Origin: Crossaster papposus
Taxonomy: Eukaryota > Echinodermata > Asteroidea > Velatida > Solasteridae
Reading direction: 5' to 3'
Assembly: GCA_037893245.1 (NCBI GenBank)
Contig: JBAIAA010000607.1
Span: 372,001-436,000 of the forward strand
DNA: 64,000 nt
Shown here: one piece after another, positions 46,501 through 55,190 of the stretch
Layout: each line of letters opens with the position of its first letter
Position numbering within the stretch: position 1 is the first letter of the stretch
Position numbers and translations under genes: made by a program
Notes under the pieces: generated by a model
The model's input: only the letters and a program-made list of their open reading frames with translations
Database searches by the model: none
What the model was told of the DNA's origin: nothing

Positions 46501-49292
46501 GTATCGTAAAATTGCACAACAGCTAACGTCTTTGTATATTGTGCAGCCGACGTCAGTCTTTGTACATGTACATTGTTAATAATACATTTGTGTATACACC
46601 GTGACTTATACATGCAATTTGATACATTTCCCATTCATAAAAACGGCACGTGTGGGTTGTGCGTTGATGTATACATATTGTTTGTACATGTACATGTACA
46701 TGTACATGTACATGTACATGTACATGTACATGTACATGTACATGTACATGTACATGTACATGTACATGTACATGTACATGTACATGTACATGTACATGTA
46801 CATGTACATGTACATGTACATGTACATGTACATGTACATGTACATGTACATGTACATGTACATGTACATGTACATGTACATGTACATGTACATGTACATG
46901 TACATGTACATTGTACACGTACAAACTATGTTCATGTACGGTACGTACATGTACATGTCAGCTATTTAGTTGGTACATTACTGCTAGGTTTATTCGCTGC
47001 ATTAAAATTGTCTCGTGTTTGGTTGTGAGTACCGTTAACTACCAAAGTGGCAGCGTCAGAAACGTTTCCCGAGCACGCATTCTTGGCTCAAAAAGTCAGG
47101 GGAAAGTGGCCAGGAAATGCAGATTGCACCACAAAATATTCAGGGGCCAGGAAATCCACGCCGTATGGGCTTCGCGCTCCGCGCTCGCAGTGTCTGCCCC
47201 CTCAATAGTTTCCAGTATTTATGTGGACCCCCCCCCCCCCCCCCTTACACAAACCCTGCATCCGCCCCTGATCTCTCTGATAAACAATGGTGGGTGATAT
47301 AATTATAATTGTGTGTACAATTAGGTCTGGGTCTTGTACAACTACTGTAAACAAAAGGCTGACACAAACATGCCACTTTAAGAAATATGGTAATTACAAG
47401 ATCGAAAGGTGCCTAAAATTGTAACGTGAGTAACGTGAAATTGCATATTCAAAGTCCATTCATGGTAAAATTTGCATTAAAAGGTCACGCTCCATTTTAG
47501 CAGGCTATAGTTGGCGCCGAGAAAATGGTGCGTTCCAAAGCAAACAGCTCCCTCGTGCGTTCAGAAAAACGGCCTAAATTAGTTTGGTCTTTAGGTCTTA
47601 AAACACTGTGATTTTCAATCATTATAAAGTAACAAGGGCAATAACAATGTATTGTTGAATTTAGACCATTTTATTAGGTCATGATATGTGTGAAAATATC
47701 CATTTGTTTCTGTGCAAAGGAACAATTTGCTGCGGCTTCGAATCTTGGGATCCACAAGACCCCGACCACATTTGCTGTGACGGAAGGCTCCAATCCTCAC
47801 CCGGGGGTGTGCGGAGGAGCTGCAGTGGAGACACAGCATACAACATCATGGCGGAGACAGTGTGCGACGGGGTTATTCACCCTCAGCCAAATGGTGTCTG
47901 CTGCGGGAAGTTGGTCTATAACGACAGCAGGGAAATTTGCTGTCGAGAAAATGTGTAAGTCTGTAGGGATGATTTCATCATCAATAGTTTATTTTCGTAG
48001 CTATAGTCGATTGTTGTGAGTTTTTGTGACGCATTTCATTTGCTATTGAGGGTGGGATCAACAACTTGCAGAAAGAACTTTCATCTTTAGTTTAGTTTGG
48101 GCTCGTTTTGTTTGCAGGGCAACTATATTGTTAGCACAAAGTATTGATATCTGGTGGGGTGGAAAACGAAAGTATTACTGTGTTTTGTTTAGGGATCATC
48201 TTTTGTGACGTTTATCAAAAGCGTGGAAGTGCTTTTACTTTGGAGCCTTTTCAAGTTTCGCTGGGAACTTTAATATTGTGACAAAGAAATAAAGAAATAT
48301 TGTCGGGTTGGGAAAATGACATCGCCACTTTTCTTAACAACTTCCTGATTTGAGCAAGGAGGAGAATTTGGAATATTTGGAAGCATTCACACAGTCGTTT
48401 ACGTTTTCGTTTTGCTTTGCATTGCATAATTTCTCCTTGTTTTATATTAGATGGAATTAGCGTTGAGTTGATGTAAATTCAATATTGGGTTTTGCCCTTT
48501 ACCGGCTTATGGACCTTAACTTCATTTCAATCCGCAAGTTTCAAAAATACAGATTTTACCTCACTTTCAATACAATATGGCTGACTTGTGAATGAAGCTA
48601 ATTGTATAACACTGTGTACTCAATTGTTGTCTGCAAGACTTCTACACTAGAAATAAGAAGGTCGTGGGTTCGAGTCTCACCCAAGTTATTTTTTTTGGGG
48701 GGCCCAGTAATCTCTCAAGACAACACTGAGTACGCAGTGTTTTATACACTACGTCGGTTAAGGGTAAAACCCAATTATGCATGGTTTCTTCTCCTTTGAG
48801 CGGATTTTAATTTGCCATATTCTCGATCATTCCAGATATCCCAAAGAGACGCCACACACCATGTGCTGCGGCGCACTGCCCTACGACCCGACGGCTTCCC
48901 AGGAAAGATGTTGCGAAAGCAGTCTCCACAGAGACGCCGGCGACTCCCGTTGCTGCGGCAACCAACTCTTCAACCCCAGCAGCCAGCATTGCTGTTTTCA
49001 CGCGGCGCGCGTTCCGTCGTACATACTTGTTGCCGCATCTGTCGGGAACCGGAACCGGAACTGCAACAGCTTGATGCTTGACAGTGACACCCGCGGCACG
49101 ATGCAAGTTAACTGCGGCGGTACGATGCATGTTATTACGGACACAGGGCCAGGGGAGTGTTGCCGGGACGCGTACGTATCAGACGCCCGGACTCGGATGT
49201 GTTGCAACGGCAACGTTGTGCCGAAACTCTTCGGGGCAAACTCTATATGCTGTGGTAGTGCTGTTGTTGATTCCGCAGTGACACAGTGTTAA
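25472..49292 (+). CDS. Galaxin-like secreted di-cysteine repeat protein (gene level, 12 exons)
   Basis: Exons: 25472-25535, 28017-28136, 32335-32487, 33096-33286, 39808-39985, 40605-40802, 41632-41862, 42499-42683, 44040-44272, 45189-45490, 47720-47954 and 48836-49292. All have GT-AG ends. All phases match, and the sum is 2547 nt with one terminal TAA, giving 848 residues. Residues 1-22 form a signal peptide. The rest is a continuous series of about 43 Cys-Cys pairs in units of the form CCG-(10-15)-Y-(N/D)-P-(4-6)-CC, the signature of galaxin. Galaxin was first described as a coral skeletal matrix protein, and galaxin-like proteins occur in many animals. There is no transmembrane helix or other domain. 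The likely role is an extracellular, disulfide-rich matrix or secreted protein; biomineralisation is not shown by the sequence. Introns of 0.6-6.5 kb are filled with transposons. Confidence 0.92.
25536..28016. other. Galaxin-like intron 1
   Basis: It contains an inverted TTAA MITE copy (26108-26358), a fragment of the same family (27046-27110), a C-run near 26873-26884 and the GCGTGAT element at 27113-27770. No other coding signal. Confidence 0.6.
27113..27770. mobile_element. Inverted-repeat element saturated with GCGTGAT/ATGCGC words
   Basis: It begins AAAGGCCCAGTCCCACTGCA and ends with the inverse, CAATGGGACTGGGCCTTAA. The interior is an almost continuous chain of variants of TGCGTGATTCAT, GCGCAGTTTAT and CAGTGAT. 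Open frames across it are side effects. Confidence 0.7.
28017..28136 (+). CDS. Galaxin-like exon 2
   Basis: A poly-T acceptor ending TAATAG precedes 28017; donor TGTT|GTAAGT. It encodes residues about 22-61 with AYDPSREMCCGG. The intron cuts inside the second Cys codon of the NCC pair (T|GC). Confidence 0.9.
28649..28840. mobile_element. Fold-back MITE, TTGGCTA...TAGCCAA ends
   Basis: Arms CATAATCGCTCGGAAAATTC and CGAGCAGAATTG at the left pair with CAATTCTGCTCGGAATC and CGAGCGATTATG at the right. About 190 bp. Confidence 0.65.
29190..29417. mobile_element. TA-flanked element saturated with GGGTCA words
   Basis: TA at 29188-29189 and 29418-29419. Ends CACTCGGAA and TTCTAGAGTG. Multiple GACCC, GGGTCA and CCGGGTC words lie inside. 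228 bp. Confidence 0.55.
29545..29790. repeat. Inverted repeat
   Basis: TGTTTACATCTGTATTCAAA (about 29567) mirrors TTTGAATACAGATGTAAACA (about 29738). ATCATGTTTTACATA mirrors TATGTAAAACATGAT around an 80-bp loop. Confidence 0.65.
30102..30271. mobile_element. Short MITE with long TIRs (GGCCGAGTTCGGGCGG)
   Basis: Left GGCCGAGTTCGGGCGGTCTG, then TTCTTGACACGCG; right end is its exact inverse. TTAA at the left flank and ATAA at the right. 170 bp. Confidence 0.75.
30805..31130. repeat. Inverse copy of the repeat at 15120-15495
   Basis: GTGACATGTTTAC-, GACCCAC- and CTAGCCTTC-type blocks run opposite to the MED6 intron copy. Confidence 0.7.
31811..32044. mobile_element. hAT-like MITE, 8-bp target duplication GTGGATTG
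   Basis: GTGGATTG at 31803-31810 and 32045-32052. Ends CAGGGTTGTAGTCGAGTCC and GGACTCGACTACATCCCTG. The interior is filled with ACAAGTCC and GGACTTG variants. 8-bp duplications and a CAGGG terminus are typical of hAT. Confidence 0.85.
32222..32280 (+). mobile_element. tRNA-like fragment
   Basis: TTGGTAGAGCACCGG followed by ATCGCAGGTTTAAACCCC, a decayed D-arm and B box of the SINE head seen at 6520-6598. Confidence 0.45.
32335..32487 (+). CDS. Galaxin-like exon 3
   Basis: Acceptor TTTAAAG, donor GATG|GTAAGT, phases 1 to 1. Residues about 62-112. Cys pairs: HVCCG, RCCH and MCCG, with VYNSETQ. Confidence 0.9.
32600..32842. mobile_element. Remnant of ATTGGTT-saturated element
   Basis: Repeats of ATTGGT, AACCAAT and TTTGGTT end in CCTGTTTTTAGGGTG, matching the right terminus style of 55191-56544. 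The left end is not defined. Confidence 0.5.
33096..33286 (+). CDS. Galaxin-like exon 4
   Basis: Acceptor CCAAACAG, donor GTGAG|GTAAAT, ending phase 0. Residues about 113-176. Cys pairs: SCCG, TCCR, QCCG and MCCQ, with TYDPETQ. Confidence 0.9.
34459..34802. mobile_element. Large palindrome with hammerhead-like motifs
   Basis: Outer arms TATGGCGTGCATAGTTGACA and inverse, then ATAGAGATATCTCT on both sides, then inner arms 34587-34645 and 34683-34742. The inner arms hold CTGAAGA, a GATCTT/AAGATC hairpin, then CGAAAT. A third, single copy of the inner arm is at 54580-54712. Confidence 0.65.
35745..36280. repeat. Diverged tandem duplication, about 310-bp period
   Basis: Unit 1 (about 35750-35965) and unit 2 (about 36065-36275) share in order CTGCTG, GTATCAT-GGATT, GATAAATCTG, GGTATGC, CCAGAGCGT, CAGTT-AGCCAC and CAGTC-GT. 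A G25 run lies between them. It is on the 3' side of the minus-strand RT, where Penelope-like elements often carry LTR-like tandem segments. The link is an inference. Confidence 0.5.
36646..38682 (-). pseudogene. Penelope-like element reverse transcriptase, two in-frame TAA stops
   Basis: A single frame runs from ATG 38682 to TAA 36648-36646, interrupted only by TAA at 38217-38215 and 37614-37612. Order: lysine-rich N-terminus; LSNIELVALGRGLNFIPTPK; DIIIKQFDKGRSVCVLN; LYLLPKVHK; GRPIISGCGGPTQSISKYID; LLITLDIVSMYTNCPQDEAI; GVAMGSECSP; YMRYRDDVLIIF with the catalytic Asp pair; VTFLDLIIYKGE; FQYLARDSAHPKS; and a C-terminal HHPALKRAILKHWP and Y-K-R-H-K-N-I-K-D. This is the Penelope-like RT plan. 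No GIY-YIG endonuclease is seen at either end, so it is an EN-minus or truncated type. Confidence 0.82.
39808..39985 (+). CDS. Galaxin-like exon 5
   Basis: Acceptor TTTAACCAG, donor ATTG|GTAGTG (weak but in phase). Residues 177-235. Cys pairs: ACCD, LCCG, ECCG and HCCA, with PYNPDNEHCC. It lies after a 6.5-kb intron holding the Penelope-like element. Confidence 0.9.
40605..40802 (+). CDS. Galaxin-like exon 6
   Basis: Acceptor GGATCTAG, donor CAAAG|GTGAGG. Residues about 236-301. Five Cys pairs: RCCG, SCCQ, GCCG, ICCA and ECCG. Confidence 0.9.
40979..40994. repeat. Poly(G) run
   Basis: G homopolymer in galaxin intron 6. Confidence 0.9.
41065..41420. mobile_element. AGGTAGTATACACC MITE copy in galaxin intron 6
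   Basis: It matches 20520-20884 almost end to end (GCAGATATCGAAAATATTTA; AACTGCTCGACGC; GGACAGGTCAGTTAAACGAT). The left terminus is altered. Confidence 0.75.
41632..41862 (+). CDS. Galaxin-like exon 7
   Basis: Acceptor TTTCCCCTAG, donor AAAAG|GTGAGA. Residues about 302-378. Five Cys pairs: LCCA, ACCG, TCCN, RCCH and TCCT, with two Y-D-P motifs. Confidence 0.92.
42499..42683 (+). CDS. Galaxin-like exon 8, cysteine-poor unit
   Basis: Acceptor ATCAACAG, donor ACTCAG|GTAATG, ending phase 0. Residues about 379-440. It has only one Cys pair (VCCG); two later positions have single Cys (LCD, VCS). This is a degenerate or specialised repeat. Its frame is required to join exons 7 and 9. Confidence 0.88.
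43105..43922. mobile_element. Inverted-repeat element saturated with TTCGC/GCGAA words
   Basis: Left TTAGGGTGGGTTTTCACGGG, then GCACGCGAACGATT; the inverse ends at 43922. Arms of about 70 bp include ATGCCGAAAAAATGGCAAAG and its inverse. The interior is packed with TTCGCGAAA, ATGCGC, GTCGCA and ATTCGT words. Overlapping frames of 100-160 codons on both strands are composition effects. It is in galaxin intron 8. Confidence 0.7.
44040..44272 (+). CDS. Galaxin-like exon 9
   Basis: Acceptor CCGTTTGTAG, donor TCAAA|GTGCGT. Residues 441-517. Cys pairs ICCM, FCCR and TCCS, with TFDPDTQ. Without splicing the frame would stop 9 bases past the donor at TGA. Splicing to exon 10 gives K-C-C-R, restoring a Cys pair at the junction. 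Confidence 0.9.
44329..44542. mobile_element. hAT-like MITE, 8-bp target duplication TATACAGG, inverse of 31811-32044
   Basis: TATACAGG at 44321-44328 and 44543-44550. Ends CAGGGATGTAGTCGAGTCC and GGACTCGACTACAACCCTG-like. It is the reverse complement of the intron 2 copy across its length, including TTGACAAAGGCATTCCTTTG. Confidence 0.85.
45189..45490 (+). CDS. Galaxin-like exon 10
   Basis: Acceptor TTCATTTCAAG, donor AACAAG|GTATAG. Residues about 518-618. Cys pairs KCCR, ECCR, TCCQ, RCCG and LCCE, with PYHPSEHECC and GYNPSRDLCC. Confidence 0.92.
46345..46455. mobile_element. AGGTAGTATACACC MITE fragment, inverse
   Basis: GTATAGGATACACCATTGGT and GGTGGATTTGGGGGGTTGTA match the right arm of 20506-20884 in inverse. 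Confidence 0.6.
46682..46915. repeat. (TACATG)n microsatellite, about 38 units
   Basis: Near-perfect hexamer repeat. The unit is self-complementary as a phase-shifted palindrome (TGTACA and CATG centres), so both strands read alike. Open frames (His-Val)n and (Met-Tyr)n on both strands are not genes. It is in galaxin intron 10. Confidence 0.95.
47720..47954 (+). CDS. Galaxin-like exon 11
   Basis: Acceptor TGTGCAAAG, donor AATGT|GTAAGT. Residues about 619-696. Cys pairs ICCG, ICCD, VCCG and ICCR, plus single Cys at two expected pair positions (SCS, VCD). Confidence 0.9.
48638..48778 (+). mobile_element. tRNA-derived SINE copy in galaxin intron 11
   Basis: ACACTAGAAATAAGAAGG, B box GGTTCGAGTCT, then CAACACTGAGTACGCAGTG. 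It ends about 60 bp before exon 12. Confidence 0.65.
48836..49292 (+). CDS. Galaxin-like exon 12 with stop
   Basis: Acceptor ATCATTCCAG, TAA at 49290-49292. Residues about 697-848. Seven Cys pairs. A Cys-pair-free insert with an R-V-P-S-Y-I-L-V-A-A run and G-N-R-N-R-N-C-N breaks the periodicity in the middle. The protein ends SAVTQC. Confidence 0.92.
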
Positions 49293-51728
49293 GTGTGAAT
49301 ATTTAGAGGCAGCCTATATCAGGGTTGATTGAATGCCAAGTGTGGGATAGTCTTGAAGAAAACGATAATTTCTTACACATTCGTCATATTCGTTTTTACC
49401 AAACTGCTATTTCTTGCTCACATCAGCTAGTCACTCAAGCTGTCAAAAACCTCAAGAAAACATACTTTGTCATTTGTTTTGTTTACCCCCAAACACACAC
49501 AAATCCAAACCAGAGATTAATTTCGGTATCTCATATTGACAACTGTGCATAATATACATTGTTGAATCTGTGACAAAAAAAACCCGAAAATAATTTGAAC
49601 ATGGCACACACAGTCGTGTACCCAAAATAAGTACAAGTGAATTTTCAGTATTTTATTGAAAACATTGTAAATAATTTAAAAAAAAAATGTTGCATCCTGA
49701 CACCACTCCTATAATATTATTATCTCCATTACGAGAAACATTAATGTATGTCTATTTGTCTATTTAGCAGCATTATTATGTTCAACTATTATATACTAAT
49801 ATTATACATGTTTGGTTATTAGTATTAAGCATGTATAGTCGTCAGCGCTTTTTGCTTCGAAATGACAATTATTTTTCGTAAGTATAAAACTAATGTGGAA
49901 TTTTCTAAGTGTTGCATTGTTTTAGCTTAAACTTATTTCTGCTTGTAATGCACTGTTTCTGCTACCTGACGTTGTCAATTGTAAATAGACCAGGGCATCA
50001 ATTTCGGAATTAAAAATACTATTGGCAAATAGCGGCTGTGTATATACTGCAGTCTTTAAATTCTGTTTATCGTGTGTTTTGTGTATTATACTTACAGGGA
50101 GCCTGATAAAACCAAAACTTATATTAAAAAACCAACCCCATGCACATAAAACTGATATCGACGTCCTGAAACATCCTGGAAGCGCTTTTTGAACGAAATG
50201 ATGTCAACCAGAAAGAGCGTTTAAAAGTAGGATATAAACATCTCTACAGCCATCTTTTAAAAACTGGGCGTTTTTGTGTTATTCTTGTGTAAAACGAGTT
50301 TTGAGGTTCACTTTTGTGACCCCCAAAACACGTCGAGCTGTATGGGTATAGTCGTGATTCCAGCAAACCTTTTGCGGACGTGTAAGAAACAACATTTGTA
50401 ATCTGCCATAACAAAATGGGGAACCTTAAAAATCAGGCTGTAAAATGCGTTTCGCTCCAGCAACACTGCATGGGACAATTTTGTAATGCATATGAGAGGT
50501 TTATTACATCACAAACATTATGTTAAAAGTTCTCCAATGAAAATGCTGCAGGTTTTTTCCTCTCACTCTATCAAAGTGCCGGCGCTGGCCGTCGCCATTT
50601 CTGTTGTGCTGCATGACCCACAACCTACGACCGGGGCCCAATTTCACGGCGCTGCTTAACAGTTAGCGGAACAGTTGTGCTAACGCAGACATTCGTGTGC
50701 TTAGCAGCGCCGTGAAATTGGGCCCGTGTGTTGGATTGAATAATTCGAATTACGTGATACGATTGCGTCATTTGCAAACGATTTCTTTGAGCGTAGCGCG
50801 TAGCGGTACATGTCTGAACTTCCCTTAATTGTGACAAAATATTTCGCTCTTTCCAGTAGAATTATTTTAAAAAATTGCATGATGAAATGTGGAGAAACTT
50901 CGTCATATCAACATTGAGTTGTTTATATAGTCGGAACTGTTCAGAAACTCTACACCCGTTGTTGCTGGAACAAAATGAACGAATACCAGCACTCAGCTGA
51001 CGCCTTCAAGGACCCCTCAGCGGAAATAAAAGAAAAGACAGGGAGTCCATATTGACGACATCTCTGGGCTGCGTTCCACTCACTGGAACTGCAGATGTTC
51101 GCCAAAATGTTCGCCAATTTTCTGTACACGTCCATCTTTATTGTTCGCGATCGAACGTTAAATGGAAACGTTCGCGTGAGTGAGTGAAACGCACCCCTGA
51201 CTTCAATTTAATTGTTTCGGATTCCTGCTATAATATTCTTAGTTAAAACAGATATAAGAGAGTCGGCGAACAGACAGAGCAGTCCACGAGTATGTAATCA
51301 TGGAGATATCAGCCTATCAAAACATTAAGCTTCATGATCAAATGAACGAAGAGCTATAGCTCCATAATACCAGCCAAGTACTGCCCATAGGCTGGGCGGT
51401 GATATTTTTTCCCCGTACCGCCAACTAGCTGGGTTTGTATACTTAAGCACATGCGAGTTGCAAGTCAGGTTTTCTGACTTTATTTTACTTTGAAAAAAGT
51501 TCTCCAAACCACAAATTAGTGAAAAGAAAATGTTGCAAATTACTCACAAAAAAACAACAATTAAAAACCTTTTTTTATAGGATTTGATCTCGCGCATGCA
51601 GAATTAATAACTATGTGCATTATCCACTACAGTACAGCGATGTTTCGACCAGTTGGGTGGTTTTGTATACATAATTGTTTTTGTTATGTATAAAATATGT
51701 AATAGCTCGTTAGTGTACTTTAAACAAA
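49293..51728. other. Downstream flank of the galaxin-like gene
   Basis: No gene seen. I found no AATAAA within the first several hundred bases, so the polyadenylation site is unplaced. Contains the MITE at 50634-50725. Confidence 0.45.
50634..50725. mobile_element. Short MITE, GGGCCCAATTTCACGG ends
   Basis: GGGCCCAATTTCACGGCGCT, then GCTTA, is mirrored exactly by AGCAGCGCCGTGAAATTGGG, then CCC. It has the same terminal style as 3677-3915. Confidence 0.7.
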
Positions 51729-52120
51729 GCCGCGAATATTTTTTTCCCAAACGTAACTGGCAGATTTCATGAATTATTTAGTAGTTTGGATGTGAAGTTA
51801 TGTTTATTCATCGGAATAAAACATGACGTCTCAGCATTGTTTTTATTTATGAATTAGTTACATTAAATCACTTTAAAGAACAGCTGTTGTCGAGCTGCTA
51901 TACGTAGTGTATTGGATAGCTGGGTGGGCTATGAATCAAAGATCCCTGGTTCGAATCCTGCTGTAGGTCACCATTTTTTCTAGTCAAATTTATATCTTTG
52001 GAATATGTTTAATTAAGGGAAAAAAGAGACCTAGAACCTAAGTGTTGTACAGTGATCAACGCAACTACTGAATAATTTTTGAAATCTGCCAGTTACGTTT
52101 GTGAAAAAAATATTCGCGGC
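51729..52120. mobile_element. TIR element containing a tRNA-like Pol III promoter
   Basis: Left arm GCCGCGAATATTTTTTTCCC, then AAACGTAACTGGCAGATTTC and AATTATTTAGTAGTT. Its inverse (about 65 bp, few differences) ends at 52120. In the middle are an A box TAGTGTATTGG (51905-51915) and B box GGTTCGAATCC (51948-51958) with tRNA-like spacing. 392 bp. Confidence 0.7.
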
Positions 52121-54560
52121 CGGGCCTGGGAAGTACCGCGCACGGAGCCAATAGTTAAAACCTTATTTGGTTTTTTTACCAATTTTTGATAATGTAATTT
52201 CCTAAGTTGAGTGTTTCTCTTCATTTTGCTACAGATCCTAACCACAAAACGTCTCTGTAAAACCTTTTTTCAAAGAGGGAAAACCCTACATACAACATAC
52301 TTTCTTCCTCCATCCACCTGGACATAAACAATTATGGTCCGCACAGTTAATGCATAATGTACATGTTTGACAAGCGGTTGGACCGTACGGTCATCCACGC
52401 GCACATGACGAACCCCTGTCACGTCAGCCCGACACAAAGCAGCATACAAAAGTAATTGAAAAAAAGGGAAAATCTATACAAGAAATATCTGCCCATTTAA
52501 AAAGAAATCAACAGCCTCTGGAAAAGTTTCAGGATTTTTCCATCATACCCTGGTCGTCATCAACTACACGCCCAATAGGAAAAAAAATCACCAGTATTTT
52601 TCCATGCAAGTAACTATAGTTATTAATGTTAAAGACTACCGTTTATAATAATGTCTAAATATCGCATGAGATTTTAACGATTTAGTTTAATTGTAATACA
52701 TAAATAAATGCATTTTTTACTTGAAGATTAAACCAACCCGACCTGATTTTATATATAGGCCTATTCATCGATTCCTTTTGATCGCGAATTACGTATTACT
52801 GGCCCCGTTCTAATCGGGGTACTATGAAAGGCATTCCACACAAACACAAGGTGAGTCACCCATCATATCAAACTGAGGATGAGCAAAGTTCGTTTCATCA
52901 TCATAGTGGGGAAGTCCCTATAATTCCCGCGCGATGTCGCAATGCGTTTACTGTACGTCACATATACATGTATACGTACATTGTGTACCTTCTGTGTGAT
53001 GTCAGTGTCATCAATACATAGACTAAATTAGATTTGATACGCGTATATACAGGACACGTATGCGACTGTTTGCGGTGTTTTATCTGGTACACTCATGATC
53101 GGCAATTTAATACTTCTCATATTAAAATGTTGAAATGTATAATGTAAATAAGACTGACAAAATATTAATGACTCTATATTAATACTCCCTGTGAAATTAT
53201 TCTTTCTGACATGCTGTCATTGAAGATAAACAAAAATGTCTTAAAATGAGTCGTGCGGTCAATACACACGTACATCCATAGCCTACATGTACGTTTGTTT
53301 ATGGTTTAAATCGAGGAGTTTCCCTTGTTCCTCTCGAAAATTTCCTTTGCTTTTTCCGACGGCTCTCATTGGTTTTGTACACGAATCTCAATCGAGGTCG
53401 TCCTCGATTCTAACCCTAACCCCAATTCACCTTCGTGTCGCCAGGTATGTGTCCTCCATTTACACAATAAACAAACGCATGCCGTCATTTTAAAGAAAGG
53501 AATACAAGGAGTCCCAAAATGAGTCTCAGAAACGCATTTTTGAAAAATGTAACGATCTGCCCGATCTGCCATAATTACTGTCTCATTGGTGTCTGTCTTC
53601 GTGACGTTATTTGAAATTCCCCTTCTCCACTTCGCACGAAGTATTCTCGCACGTCTTGGCCGTACTCTGAAGAGCTAATGTTTTATAGAACAGTTACAAG
53701 ACACCTAGCGCATTCATTTTGATGGATGCCTAAAATCATTATTTACTTTCAATTAAGTAAGATATTTTGTAATAATTCGGTAGTATTGTTTTTCTCGATA
53801 TCTGCAAAATAAAACGATAAAAATGCACAACTGACAAACAGATTTAAACGGGTTTAATCCGAGATTTGTATTATATGATATGGTTTTAACCCTCAAGTGG
53901 TTAAGTGATACATGTATTCCTTATGTTCGTTTGGATGTCAAAGCTTTTTATGTATCGGGGTCCATTTGAGTACCCCGTTAATCAATTTATTAACACTATA
54001 AACACTGGGTGAAATTTCTGATTGGTCCTAGGCACAAACTTACTTCTAGATCCTATATTGTTAGAGCTAGAAGTCAATTTTATAACATTAAAATAGTTAC
54101 AATATTAATAAATGACCTAATTAAATAATTATTCCACGTGCATATTATTATAGTAGGCCTATATTCAGAACCCAATACTCTTGATTTTATTCCAATGGCC
54201 ACATCCATTAACAATTATCCCCAGCAGAGCTCAACACGTTCACATTGATACGATTTCTAGCCCAAATTTGACACCAGGGGCCAATTTCATGCCGTAGAGC
54301 AGCTAAGCATGATTGCTTAGCATGACAATTCTCCCGTGGCAAGAACAGGGTGAGGGCCTAGAAACGAACTTTTAAGGTGATGTATATTGCTGGTATTCAG
54401 TTTTGTTCTCATAAAAATCACATTGAGTTTTGGCTGGTAACCTATTTTTACTGAGCAAGAATTTGAATGATCCACGGAAACACCGCCCCCCCCCCCCCCC
54501 CCCCTATTGTTGTTCTGTGAGAAAAATAATGCCGATTTTAAGATAATCTTGTAACTTTCC
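52121..54560. other. Non-coding, one MITE fragment
   Basis: No gene. AGGTAGTATACACC-family sequence in inverse at 53670-53815. GGGGCCAATTTCATG with AGCTAAGCATGATTGCTTAG at 54278-54330 is a partial copy of the 3677-3915 family. C19 at 54486-54504. Confidence 0.5.
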
Positions 54561-55190
54561 AACCGTCAATTGTATAACAAATTGAATAAGATTAATACTG
54601 CTGCAAACTGCTTACTGGCTGGAATGACCTGAAATATACAAATAAAATAAGTTAAGAGGGCCTAATATTTCGATCTTAACAAGATCTTCTTCAGAGACTA
54701 AATGACTGTGTACAAGAAACATATATAGGGCAAAATAACAAATTGAAAAGATTGAAAACTTTAAATGTACATAGGCCTACCACTATTACAAGACGTAATA
54801 AAGTGAGAAGTTTGTATTTTAGTAGATACATATTTTGTACATTTGATTGTCCACGGCCGGGAAATTTGTGGTCAATCCCATAGAGCTATATTTAATATAG
54901 CTTTATGATCATTCCCGTCCACCACCCGCCGACACAAAGTATTTACGCCACTGTTTAAATGTCATATTGAAATGAAACATGAAACCGGATGGACTGCTTT
55001 CGAATATCGTTATTACTGCAATAAAGGAAATGGAAAGTTTACTTGTCCTCGATCCAATTTATACGTTACTTTGTTTTGTTTTACCGCCCCAATTATAACT
55101 CGGCAATAGTGAAAGGTTACATCAAAAATAAACAAGATGGTACGTATATAGCAGTCAAAAATATCACCTGTTAATCTTTTCATCACCGTG

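Noticed and set aside
46553..47028. Open frames of 115-150 codons on both strands
   Set aside because: They read (His-Val)n and (Met-Tyr)n through the hexamer array; composition only.
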